DNA of 58,911 nt, from assembly GCA_023487205.1 (NCBI GenBank), contig JAMDBT010000046.1, positions 1 to 58,911 on the forward strand, read 5' to 3'. The stretch comes from Thermoplasmatota archaeon. GTDB lineage: Archaea > Thermoplasmatota > Thermoplasmata > Thermoplasmatales > Thermoplasmataceae. How positions within the stretch are numbered: position 1 is the first letter of the stretch; each line of letters begins with the position of its first letter. Position numbers and translations under genes: made by a program. The notes beneath the pieces are model-generated. The model worked only from the letters and a program-made list of their open reading frames with translations. It searched no databases and had not been told where the DNA came from. This document shows, one piece after another, positions 27,901 to 35,216 of this stretch.

Positions 27901-28358
27901 TCCAGCACGTATTTTCCTGGCTCTGCCTGGGAGAATGGCGTGTAGATCGCCTTTCTTGCTCCCATCCCTGAATCGAATTCGTTTCTGGTCAGTTGCGGAC
28001 AGGCCTCCACGCAGAGATCGCATCTGGTGCATTCGTCAGTGACGAATCTCGGGCTTTCCCGCACTGTGACGAGAAAATCTCCTGCCTGGCCGTCCACCTT
28101 TACGACTTCAGAGAGGGTCAACACGGTCACGTTCCGGTTGCGCATAACGTCACTGATCTTCGGCGATTCTATGCATATGGAGCAATCCAGAGTTGGGAAA
28201 TTCTTGTCGAGTCCGGCCATCTTGCCTCCCAGCGCTGGGCTCTTCTCCACGAGGACAACCTTTGCGCCGGACTCCGCTAAGTCAAGGGATGCCTGTATAC
28301 CGGCGATTCCCCCTCCTATCACAAGAACCGGTTTACTCAAATTTTCCACCTGCGTCAT
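24960..28358 (-). CDS. Tandem HdrA fusion with C-terminal MvhD domain (QmoA-QmoB-like)
   Basis: 1132 residues. First HdrA unit: FAD fold starting VLVIGGGIAGIQASL, an inserted ferredoxin-like segment (CTRCDLCVEACP near residue 110, then CQRCYDVC). Second unit: the HdrA N-terminal domain near 450 (VGVFLCDCGSNIAGVV...VVVSACSPKTHGSTF), a second FAD fold near 590 (ALVLGGGVAGLSAATAL), and two [4Fe-4S] motifs near 923 (CTKCMQCEPACP, CMGCGNCVSSC). From about 994 an MvhD domain: FACNWCSYAGAD, MCSSRV, TGCHINDCHY. Unit one lacks the N-terminal domain and unit two lacks the inserted ferredoxin, which matches QmoA and QmoB respectively. Predicted soluble flavin-based electron hub. The start may be ATG 28358 or TTG 28340, within the korC end. 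Confidence 0.93.
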   Translation of the reverse strand: MTQVENLSKPVLVIGGGIAGIQASLDLAESGAKVVLVEKSPALGGKMAGLDKNFPTLDCSICIESPKISDVMRNRNVTVLTLSEVVKVDGQAGDFLVTVRESPRFVTDECTRCDLCVEACPQLTRNEFDSGMGARKAIYTPFSQAEPGKYVLDIETCLNEPPNYYPCQRCYDVCQPKAIDYSMITEDHLIHASAIIVATGFDLLNPELLKDFGYGTDPDVLTSYEFERLLSSAGPTEGDILKPSNMKMPESVLFVLCSGSRDRRIVEYCSRICCMYSVKEAMQASEHGVKKATALYIDVRAYGKGFDAFYQRTLDQGVRFVRGRPADIRRNKDLITVRYDSTSDGKLIQEDYDMVVLATATIPGRGTPELSRILGIELGEDGFFRTDEANPVETTRRGILVAGCASGPKDIPDSVTEASAAAASAMEFVAEREWIKEEVPEPLDTSGDPRVGVFLCDCGSNIAGVVNVKEVMNRATGIPGVAYVEENKFSCSGSTQDQIVRRIGEKKLNRVVVSACSPKTHGSTFQRACARAGLNPFLFEMANVRNMDSWVHRGEKEAATRKAVDMVGMAVAKARALAPLTEKEFPVTRRALVLGGGVAGLSAATALARMGIETHLVESSPSLGGMLNSLEELAPAGIRSREVLNRKVSEFNSSGAVAHLSTRVMVISGFVGNYQASLSDGSTMDLGAVVLATGANPYSPKEFGYGNDPRVITSLELEKRMDSLDAGSVSIISCVGSREKGRGCSRFCCSTMLGQALRLREKGKRVRVLYRDIRAYSRYAEDLYYKASKSGVQFFKYDSNENGESVELQEGVLTVRDDLSGETIGLKSDLVVLNVGMVPVDDPVFSQLKLSRDEEGFLLELHPKLGPVEAAVPGVFLAGTVQGPKDFRESSVQGLAAASKASGILLKDRMKKEPIIATIDAKKCTKCMQCEPACPYGAIKGERGKWIELNAAVCMGCGNCVSSCFVGAMSMPGFTDDQLIAQIDAATEEDPQEKVVTFACNWCSYAGADQAGISKIQYPPSSRVIRTMCSSRVSQKLVWRALERGAGAVLITGCHINDCHYISANEDTEKRIERWRKMLEGRGVNPDRLQLHWVSAAEGNRFAQKMREMDKFIRTLPEEEIAKGREAFLRRA

Positions 28359-28893
28359 AGCCCTTCTCGAATGCTTTCACGTTTTCTTCCGCGCGTTTGG
28401 GAAAACGCTTCTTAATGGACTCCATGCACGACTTTTTAGTGGGAATGCCTGAAATCCGGGACAGGAAACCGAACATCGCAACGTTTCCTGAATTGGGAGT
28501 GCCGAGGCTTACTGCAATCTTTCTTGCGGAAACGCCCATTATAATTGCATGGGACATTTCTCCAGACTTTCCATTGCCGGGTGCGTCCGAGGAATCCACG
28601 AGTTCACTGTCCACCAGTACTGCAGATCCCTTGCGCATCCTCGCAATGTTGGAGTCAAAGCCTTCCTGGTTCAGGGCGAGAAGGTAATCTGGATTCCTGA
28701 CCAGGGGATAATCGATCTCTTCGTCCGAAATGACAAGATCGGCACTGGACCAGCCGCCGGTGATCTGGGGGCTGTATTCCTCCGTCATTGCCACCTCACA
28801 TCCGTCCAGGAGGGCTGCGGAACCGATAAGGTGACCCAGAGTGATAACCCCCTGCCCACCGGACCCATAAATCCTAAACTCCTTTCGCTTCAT
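28333..28893 (-). CDS. korC: 2-oxoacid:ferredoxin oxidoreductase gamma subunit
   Basis: 186 residues. The YGSGGQGVITLGHLIGSAAL N-terminus, EYSPQITGGWSSADLVIS and DYLLALNQEGFD are typical of the gamma domain, which helps close the CoA-binding active site. It overlaps korB by four bases (ATGA) and hdrA by up to 26 bases. The full four-subunit set (alpha, beta, gamma, delta) lies in order D-A-B-C, the arrangement of 2-oxoglutarate oxidoreductases. Confidence 0.93.
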   Translation of the reverse strand: MKRKEFRIYGSGGQGVITLGHLIGSAALLDGCEVAMTEEYSPQITGGWSSADLVISDEEIDYPLVRNPDYLLALNQEGFDSNIARMRKGSAVLVDSELVDSSDAPGNGKSGEMSHAIIMGVSARKIAVSLGTPNSGNVAMFGFLSRISGIPTKKSCMESIKKRFPKRAEENVKAFEKGYDAGGKFE

Positions 28894-29729
28894 CTGTCCA
28901 CCCTCACCCTTTCGATTATTTCCCGTTCGATGTCGTGAAAGGTTGGCCTGGTCTTATGGTAGAAATCTCCCAGGATGATTGGCCTGTCTCCGGAGAAAGT
29001 TACGCCCGCATTATGCAGGTCTGCATTGTTATCGATCTCACAATGTTCCCGGAAGTACTGCATCTGCGCATATGCGTCTGCAAATCCATTGTCCTTGCCA
29101 AAATTCGGAGGACAGACCGAGAGCACCTCGATAAAGGAGAAACCCCTTACGGTGAAGGACTTTGCAATGGATCTGGTGAGCTGCCTCACATGAAGTGCGG
29201 TCCACCTTGAAACGTAAGAAGCGCCCATGGCCTTCATCATGTATGGCAGGTTGAAGCTCTGTTCCAGGTTCCCGTACGGCGAGGATGCTGTCACCGATCC
29301 TGCAGGCGTGGTGGACCCGTGCTGGCCGCCGGTCATGCCGTAGTTGAAATTGTTCACGCATATGACGTTGAGATCGATGTTCCTCCTTGCTGCATGCATA
29401 ATGTGATTTCCCCCGATATTGAACAGGTCCCCGTCACCGCTGATGAGAGAAATGTGAAGCTTTGGATTGGCTATCTTCATCCCGGTTGCAAAGGCGATGC
29501 TCCTTCCATGTGTTGTGTGGTAACTGTCTGCGTTGGCATATCCCGGGAGCCGTGCAGTGCAGCCTATCCCCGAAATAAGCACAACTTCTTCCCGGGGAAT
29601 CCCGGAAAGCGCAAGCGCATTCAGGTAGGCATTCAGCACTATGCCGATGCCGCATCCCGGGCACCATATGTGCGGAAGCCTTTCAGACCGCAGGAATGCG
29701 TCCTTTGGATGTCCCTTCCCCTGGATCAT
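28890..29729 (-). CDS. korB: 2-oxoacid:ferredoxin oxidoreductase beta subunit (TPP binding)
   Basis: 279 residues. Thiamine diphosphate site: ISGDGDLFNIGGNH and NNFNYGMTGGQHG, with the N-terminal IWCPGCGIGIVL segment carrying cluster-ligand Cys, followed by ISGIGCTARL. The subunit decarboxylates the 2-oxoacid and passes electrons through its [4Fe-4S] cluster to ferredoxin. Overlaps korA and korC by four bases each. The thiamine transporter elsewhere in the window would supply its cofactor. Confidence 0.95.
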   Translation of the reverse strand: MIQGKGHPKDAFLRSERLPHIWCPGCGIGIVLNAYLNALALSGIPREEVVLISGIGCTARLPGYANADSYHTTHGRSIAFATGMKIANPKLHISLISGDGDLFNIGGNHIMHAARRNIDLNVICVNNFNYGMTGGQHGSTTPAGSVTASSPYGNLEQSFNLPYMMKAMGASYVSRWTALHVRQLTRSIAKSFTVRGFSFIEVLSVCPPNFGKDNGFADAYAQMQYFREHCEIDNNADLHNAGVTFSGDRPIILGDFYHKTRPTFHDIEREIIERVRVDR

Positions 29730-30901
29730 TTTCCCTTTTCCCTCCTGTGTTTCTCCTGCTTTGCTGGTTTAGAGATTGACTTCAGGACAGTATCTGGATC
29801 GGGTACAGCACCGGGAGGGAAATGCATCTCTTCCACCGGGGCATCGGAATTTTCTCGCACTGAGTGAGAGTACTGCCCGTAGTTTATTTCCGTCACAATA
29901 ATCCTCTGCACCCTCTTGCTCAGTTTCCTGATTTCCCTGTCCGGAAACGGCCAGATCGTGATTGGCCTGAAAAGTCCGATTTTCAATCCCTTGTTCCTGC
30001 CTTCCCTCACGACCCTTTCCATTACCCTTGAGGTGACGCCGTATGCCACCAACAGGGTTTCTGCATCATCCGTCTCGTACTTCTCGAACTCAACTATGCT
30101 GTCCCTGTGATCCCTGATTTTCCCCAGGAGGTGATTCATCATCTTCGCCTCAACAGCGGAACTGTTGGAAGGATAACCCATCTCGTCGTGGGTCAGGCTC
30201 TCAAAATTCCCCCTAATCCCTGTACCGGCAAGAAACATTGGGGAAAAGTCGGTGGAGAAGTCCACCAGCTTGTCATCTGCCTTGCGGCTTGAAATCGTCA
30301 GGCGGGGGACTATCTCATATTCCCACGGCTGTTTCACCACAATTTTCTCGCTCATGTGCCCGATCACCTGGTCAGGCAGCATAATGACGGGCTGTCGGTA
30401 TTTTTCTGCGGAATTGAACGCGGTGATCGTGAGATCAAACATCTCCTGCACGCTATTCGGACAGTACGAGATGGACTCGACGTCTCCGTGAGTACCCCAG
30501 TGGGCCTGCATGATGTCACCCTGTCCCACTCGTGTCGGGATTCCTGTAGATGGTCCGCTGCGCATCTCATTTACCACTACACAGGGAGTTTCCGTGATCA
30601 TCCCAAGTCCTATGTTCTCCTGCATAAGCGAGAACCCCGGACCGGAAGTGGCAGTCATAGACTTGAGGCCGGCATTGGCAGCACCCAGTATAGCGGCCAT
30701 GCTTCCTATTTCGTCCTCCATTTCCACGAAATGCCCTCCCACCATGGGAAGCCTGGAACTTAGCCGCTCAAGAATCTCTGAAGACGGAGTGATAGGATAT
30801 CCAGCATAGAAGCGGCATCCCGCTATGAGGGCTGCCTCTGCGCAGGCAAAATTTCCGCTGATAAAATGCTTTCCTGGATCAATGAGCCCTTTCACGATCA
30901 T
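29726..30901 (-). CDS. korA: 2-oxoacid:ferredoxin oxidoreductase alpha subunit
   Basis: 391 residues. FISGNFACAEAALIAGCRFYAGYPITPSSE is not quoted in full by motif here; its key pieces are GNFACAEAA and YPITPSSEI. EMEDEIGSM, TSGPGFSLMQENIG and the substrate-loop GPSTGIPTRVGQGD point to the 2-oxoglutarate (KorA) rather than the pyruvate branch. The C-terminal transketolase-like domain begins near LVAYGVTSRV. Product of the reaction is succinyl-CoA plus reduced ferredoxin, replacing 2-oxoglutarate dehydrogenase in an oxidative citric acid cycle (inference from family). Confidence 0.94.
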   Translation of the reverse strand: MIVKGLIDPGKHFISGNFACAEAALIAGCRFYAGYPITPSSEILERLSSRLPMVGGHFVEMEDEIGSMAAILGAANAGLKSMTATSGPGFSLMQENIGLGMITETPCVVVNEMRSGPSTGIPTRVGQGDIMQAHWGTHGDVESISYCPNSVQEMFDLTITAFNSAEKYRQPVIMLPDQVIGHMSEKIVVKQPWEYEIVPRLTISSRKADDKLVDFSTDFSPMFLAGTGIRGNFESLTHDEMGYPSNSSAVEAKMMNHLLGKIRDHRDSIVEFEKYETDDAETLLVAYGVTSRVMERVVREGRNKGLKIGLFRPITIWPFPDREIRKLSKRVQRIIVTEINYGQYSHSVRENSDAPVEEMHFPPGAVPDPDTVLKSISKPAKQEKHRREKGK

Positions 30902-31172
30902 TGGCCTCCTCTATGTATATGGCGAATTCCGGGCACACAGTTTCACACATCCCGCAAGCAATGCAAGAATCTTCCATTCCTTCTTTCACCGCCGGGGGAT
31001 GATACCCCATGGCGTTTATTGCGCTGGATTCCTCAAGCATGTCTTTCGGGCAGAAGTGCCAGCAGTAAGTGCAGGCTTTGCATCTTTCCGGGATAAAGTG
31101 CACTGTTCCCTTCGGAATCACGAAATGCTTTCGGTTGACCGGATTCCTCGTGATCTGATCCTGATACATCAT
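30879..31172 (-). CDS. korD: 2-oxoacid:ferredoxin oxidoreductase delta subunit, 2x[4Fe-4S] ferredoxin
   Basis: About 97 residues. Two cluster motifs, CKACTYCWHFCP and CIACGMCETVCP, follow the N-terminal NRKHFVIPKGTVHFI stretch, which is typical of KorD/OorD. The frame is open to 31328; the start is put at ATG 31172 (with a second ATG at 31169), because the TATA-like AAAATATATT at 31213-31222 would give a transcript start near 31194. ATG 31205 is the alternative, adding 11 residues. First gene of the eight-gene operon. Confidence 0.9.
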   Translation of the reverse strand: MMYQDQITRNPVNRKHFVIPKGTVHFIPERCKACTYCWHFCPKDMLEESSAINAMGYHPPAVKEGMEDSCIACGMCETVCPEFAIYIEEANDRERAH

Positions 31173-31212
31173 CGGACGAATGCGCGAGAAACCTATAACC
31201 GCCATATTGTGC

Positions 31213-31222
31213 AAAATATATT
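31213..31222 (-). promoter_or_regulatory. Promoter of the kor-hdr-etf operon
   Basis: AATATATTTT on the minus strand is the best TATA box upstream of korD. All eight genes behind it overlap or lie within one base of one another, so this is probably the main promoter for about 9 kb of message. Confidence 0.4.
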
Positions 31223-31352
31223 GAACTGTCAATTGATAAAGGGCATACCACACCCATACGCCGCTTCGTTCATATAGCCTGCGTTGTATATTTGCAGGAT
31301 GCCGCATGAATCTCTTCCTTCCGTGCAACTGGTGACTAAAGAGGGGGAATCA

Positions 31353-31715
31353 ATGGCTTTGAGCTTGGACAGGGAAATATTCATAGACGCTCCGCTTGAA
31401 GCAGGTGAATTCTTTTACGGCTTCACGTGTGCCCTGGCAACCGTTAAATGCAAGAAATGCAGGAACATACGATGGGTAGTGCTTGGCGAAAGCACCTGTG
31501 ATCCCGACGAATGGGGAGTCGATTACAGCGAAGACTGCTCCACATACGAGTCCAGATCAAAGTGCCCAAAATGCGGTTCAATACACTTCATGGGGATTCT
31601 AGTGAGATGGTACAATAACAAGGTGAGGACGGAGAAACACAGAACCAGGAACTGCAACTTTGTTGCGAACCGTGGTGTCGTGCCCATGTCCCAGCGCGTT
31701 GCCGGAGTTCTGTAA
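31353..31715 (+). CDS. Uncharacterised protein with a CxxC...CxxC zinc site
   Basis: About 120 residues from ATG 31353, which has GAGGGGG five bases upstream. CKKC and CPKC, 43 residues apart, probably bind zinc; between them is an acidic stretch. The frame opens at 31284, but a TATA box (GTATATTT, about 31285-31292) lies there, so the longer version is unlikely. Divergent from the kor operon with a short shared upstream region. Not recognised. Confidence 0.6.
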   Translation: MALSLDREIFIDAPLEAGEFFYGFTCALATVKCKKCRNIRWVVLGESTCDPDEWGVDYSEDCSTYESRSKCPKCGSIHFMGILVRWYNNKVRTEKHRTRNCNFVANRGVVPMSQRVAGVL

Positions 31716-31861
31716 GCGCAGACTGCGGTTTACCAACAACAACCTCTGTTGTGGTTCCAGGAAGAACGCATTTTGCCCGCATACAATGAGTCGTGTAATT
31801 ATACTACTCTCAGTAAGCAATAATTAAATAGTGCCAACCACATTATGCACTTTCTATCTGG

Positions 31862-33760
31862 ATGTTGGTGCACAGCATGAAAAGTGGGCGTCTTGGCGTG
31901 AATATTCTGGTATGTGGAATTGTGGTTGCAACTCTTCTGCTTGCGCCTTCTTATTCGTTTGGACTGGTTGGAGCTGACGAACCAGGCCTGGTTGGGAATC
32001 ATCAGACTTACGCGGCACAGGATAACCATGCGACATTCAATTCGCCACCCACCTATAAGTTCAGCTATGGGATCAAGTATGTTGGCAACTTTACCGTCGG
32101 GGACGGGCCTGAAGGAATGGCGTACGACCCTCTCAATCACTACATGTATGTTGCCAATCACTTCGGTTCGAACGTCACGATCATGAACGGTACCAAGATT
32201 GTGACCTCTGTGAATGTGGGAAATCAACCAGAATCCATATGTTTCGATTCCTCAAACGGATACATGTACGTGGCAAATTCAGCATCCGGTAATGTGTCTC
32301 TGATCAATAACTTCACCGTGGTACATACGATAAATAATCTTTCCAGTCCCTCCTTCGACACGTACGACCCTGCGAACGGTTACGTATATGTGGATGATTA
32401 TACAGACAACAATGTTACCGTCTTAAATGGGACGGGTTTCGCTGGAAATATTTCCGTCAAAGGATCTCCGTACTCGTCTGTTTACGATCCTTCGAATAAT
32501 ATGATCTATGTGGCCGGCTGGGGTAATGGTAACATAACACTGATCAATGGAATGGTCGCGGTTGGAAACATCATTCTTGGATCTAACAACGGACCCTGTG
32601 GGGGGGCGTACGACCCGTTGAACGGTTACCTGTATTTCGGGAGCGACGGTACCAATAACATTTCTGTAATTTCCGGAGCAAGACTTCTGCAAAACGTTAG
32701 CATTGGTACAAACTATGCATTTCCTTCGTTCGACCAGGCTGACGGCCTGATTTGGACTGCCGACTACTACGGCAACAACGTCACCATAATAGACAATTCA
32801 ACCGTCGTGGGGTCTTTTGTTGTTCCTAAATCTAGCTATCCCAACGGTGCGGCTTTCGATCCATATGATGGATATATGTACGTTGCCGACCGGGGTGCCG
32901 ACAATGTGACCATTTTCAGCACTCCAACAGTGGCGTCGTTTCGGGAGTCCGGACTCCCCACGGGGACTGCGTGGACTGTCGTCCTGAATGGAAGCTCTCA
33001 ATCGACAAGCAATACAAGCATGAAATTTGCCGTGACTGTTGGTTCGTGGACCTACACAACCAGCACGCCCATTTACGGAACTGCAGGCGTCAGGTACGCA
33101 ACTTCGTCTTCGGGGTCGGTGACTGCCGGCATGACCCTTGTTTCAATACCCGTGCACTATACCACGCAATACTTATTGACAGTGGACCCCGCCCCTCACG
33201 GGTCCGGTAATGTCACCTCATGGTCAACTCCCTGGTTCAACTCATCTTCAGTGGTTCAGATCCGTGCTGTTCCAAACCCTGGATACAGGTTTTCTTACTG
33301 GGTTGGATCGGGGACTGGGAATTACACTGGTAACAATGCGACCGCCAACTTGACCATGTCCTCGCCCGTATTAGAGATCGCATATTTCTCTGGATTTTCG
33401 TACACCGTAAGTTTCGAGGAAGTCGGACTTGCGCCTGGAACGTCCTGGTCAGTGACCGCGGGAGGCGTTCACGAGAAAAGCACTGGCACATTCATCTATT
33501 TCGAAGAGGGCAATGGCACGGGGAGTTATCTTGTTTCCAACGTGACTGGGTACACTGTGTCGCCATCATCCGGGGTCATCACGGTATCAGGGAGCAGTGT
33601 CACTGTGGTCATCAATTTTGGATCCACAAATCCCCTGATCGGAATAAGCGGAATTGCAACCTCTCAGGCATTCCTGGAGATCCTTGTGCTAATCCTGTCC
33701 GTTGCACTGGTCTACTCCGTAATGGAAGGGAAACGTCGTCCACGGAAGGGGCTCAGGTAA
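31862..33760 (+). CDS. Secreted YVTN beta-propeller surface protein with GLPxGTxW repeats
   Basis: 632 residues. Signal peptide or anchor at about 12-35 (VNILVCGIVVATLLLAPSYSFG), then a propeller of about seven YVTN-type repeats to about residue 355 (for example GYMYVANSASGNVSLI), then two copies of a surface-protein repeat beginning FRESGLPTGTAWTV and FEEVGLAPGTSWSV with a central PHGSGNVTSW domain, and a C-terminal membrane span followed by a basic tail (EGKRRPRKGLR). Many N-glycosylation sequons (NVT, NIT, NGT, NVS). The GLPxGTxW repeats occur in thermopsins and other surface proteins of Thermoplasmatales. Start ATG 31862, or ATG 31877-31880 region; TATA-like AATAATTAAATAG lies upstream at 31818-31830. 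Confidence 0.88.
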   Translation: MLVHSMKSGRLGVNILVCGIVVATLLLAPSYSFGLVGADEPGLVGNHQTYAAQDNHATFNSPPTYKFSYGIKYVGNFTVGDGPEGMAYDPLNHYMYVANHFGSNVTIMNGTKIVTSVNVGNQPESICFDSSNGYMYVANSASGNVSLINNFTVVHTINNLSSPSFDTYDPANGYVYVDDYTDNNVTVLNGTGFAGNISVKGSPYSSVYDPSNNMIYVAGWGNGNITLINGMVAVGNIILGSNNGPCGGAYDPLNGYLYFGSDGTNNISVISGARLLQNVSIGTNYAFPSFDQADGLIWTADYYGNNVTIIDNSTVVGSFVVPKSSYPNGAAFDPYDGYMYVADRGADNVTIFSTPTVASFRESGLPTGTAWTVVLNGSSQSTSNTSMKFAVTVGSWTYTTSTPIYGTAGVRYATSSSGSVTAGMTLVSIPVHYTTQYLLTVDPAPHGSGNVTSWSTPWFNSSSVVQIRAVPNPGYRFSYWVGSGTGNYTGNNATANLTMSSPVLEIAYFSGFSYTVSFEEVGLAPGTSWSVTAGGVHEKSTGTFIYFEEGNGTGSYLVSNVTGYTVSPSSGVITVSGSSVTVVINFGSTNPLIGISGIATSQAFLEILVLILSVALVYSVMEGKRRPRKGLR

Positions 33761-33772
33761 CACGGACTTAAA

Positions 33773-34468
33773 TCAGGGATTTTCCTGGTTCCCGACCCGC
33801 TTGGAAACCGCAGCTTTCAATTCCATTGCGGTTTCAGATTCGGATACAATGTTGAACCTGGCCAGAATGGAACGCCATTCAGCTTTTGAAACCGTTCTTG
33901 GATCAGACTCGGGTAGGTGCTTTGAAACACTGATCATTGCGACTCCCGTATCCTTCATTATCCTGGTGATCTCCGAGACAGCCTTATCATGTTCCGCCAT
34001 GCAGCAGAGCACACCTGAAGAGAGGACAAAATCTGCAGACTGATCCGGAATGAAATCCATTGCAGCCGCTGATCCTTCCTTGATTGCGACGTTGGAAAGA
34101 TTCTTCTTACGGCACAGCTTTTCTACTGTCATGACCATTCGGGGGTCAGAGTCCAACGAGAGGAGCTTGCCTGTTTTCCCAATGGAGTCTGAGATGTAAC
34201 GCGTGAAATAGCCCGGGCCGGACCCTGCGTCGACGACGGACATCCCTTCTTTCAGGAATGTCCCAAGAGTCGACCGGGGTGTCCTTCCAAGCATGCGCCT
34301 TAAAACGCTTCCAATCATGAAAAGGGCAGGCGGGAAATGCCTGTCATTGACTTTCTTGCAACAGTCCACCACCGTTGAGATGCATCCCCGTATTATAGTA
34401 TATGGTTTGCCGGACTTTATGTTCTCGCAGGCTGGGCATTTTTCCGGGTGGGCATGGGAAATTCGCAC
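33773..34468 (-). CDS. Class I SAM-dependent methyltransferase
   Basis: 231 residues. SAM-binding motif I VVDAGSGPGYFTRYI, acidic residue after motif II LLSLDSDPRMV, and the SADFVLSSGVLCCM motif place it among small-molecule/UbiE-like methyltransferases. An N-terminal CPAC pair plus CCKK may bind a metal. Start GTG 34468, about 32 bases behind a GGAAATATTTCC box. Convergent with the surface-protein gene; substrate unknown. Confidence 0.82.
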   Translation of the reverse strand: MRISHAHPEKCPACENIKSGKPYTIIRGCISTVVDCCKKVNDRHFPPALFMIGSVLRRMLGRTPRSTLGTFLKEGMSVVDAGSGPGYFTRYISDSIGKTGKLLSLDSDPRMVMTVEKLCRKKNLSNVAIKEGSAAAMDFIPDQSADFVLSSGVLCCMAEHDKAVSEITRIMKDTGVAMISVSKHLPESDPRTVSKAEWRSILARFNIVSESETAMELKAAVSKRVGNQENP

Positions 34469-34674
34469 TCATTTCTTGATGATTTACCGGTTTGGAAATA
34501 TTTCCGTATCCCTAAGGCCAAACTTGCACGATTCTAACCAAGAATGACCAGAAAGAAACATTGGCTTCGCAGGCTAATGTCGGGCGATAGCTCTCTTCCG
34601 ACCTTCAGAAAGTAGTTGTTCTTAGCATCACTGCGGAAATCTTTCACCCTCCGTGAACGTTACCATCCTGAATT

Positions 34675-34690
34675 AAGTATATATGATCGG
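34675..34690 (+). promoter_or_regulatory. TATA box of the padR gene
   Basis: AAGTATATATGATC is a strong archaeal TATA box; the transcript would start about 34706-34710, inside the palindromic operator that follows. Confidence 0.5.
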
Positions 34691-34700
34691 TCTGTATCCG

Positions 34701-34722
34701 ATATCGATAACAATATCGATAT
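34701..34722 (+). promoter_or_regulatory. Palindromic operator in front of padR
   Basis: ATATCGAT-AACAAT-ATCGATAT is an inverted repeat with perfect eight-base arms. Each arm contains the self-complementary TATCGATA, the two copies 12 bases apart centre to centre. It overlaps the expected transcription start and ends 14 bases before the PadR start codon, so PadR autoregulation is the obvious reading. Confidence 0.6.
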
Positions 34723-34736
34723 GAAAGGGGAATAAC

Positions 34737-35183
34737 ATGAGAGGACCGAAATTTGGTTTTGACTTCGGAGGAGGATTTGCTGCAGATCGGATTTTCAGGA
34801 GAAGGGGCGGTCTGAAGTACTACGTTCTGTGGCTGCTTCAGGAAAAGCCCATGAAAGGATCCGAGATTATGGCGGAGATTGAGAGGCAGACGCACGGCTG
34901 GTGGAGACCAAGCCCGGGGACAATATATCCCCTGCTGTCAAGCATGGAGGAAGATCATCTCGTCAGGAAGGGAGAAGACACGAAGTACGAGATAACCGAA
35001 GGGGGGCTGGAGGAGATCGGGATGAAGGAATCTCCGCGCGGAGACGCAACCGGATCTGTCGATTCGGTCATAAAGGAATTGGATGGAATTGTATCCTACC
35101 TGGAAGACACGTCGCCTCTTGAGGGTGACAGGAAAGAAAAACTCTCAAAAATTTCGGAGAGAATCAACAAACTGCTTCGGTAA
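34737..35183 (+). CDS. PadR family transcriptional regulator
   Basis: 148 residues. After a Gly/Phe-rich N-terminus the winged helix shows YYVLWLLQEKPMKGSEIM, WWRPSPGTIYPLLSSMEED and the wing GEDTKYEITEGG; a helical C-terminal domain for dimerisation follows. PadR proteins repress small regulons in response to ligands or stress. Start ATG 34737 is supported by AAAGGGG seven bases upstream. An inverted repeat covers the likely transcript start. Confidence 0.92.
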   Translation: MRGPKFGFDFGGGFAADRIFRRRGGLKYYVLWLLQEKPMKGSEIMAEIERQTHGWWRPSPGTIYPLLSSMEEDHLVRKGEDTKYEITEGGLEEIGMKESPRGDATGSVDSVIKELDGIVSYLEDTSPLEGDRKEKLSKISERINKLLR

Positions 35184-35216
35184 ACATTTTTGAGCATCCA
35201 CATCTAACCGTTACCA

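Noticed and set aside
22081-31172. Methanogenic heterodisulfide reductase
   Set aside because: No other methanogenesis gene is present, and the cluster contains Etf and Kor beside a SOD-bearing aerobic gene set.
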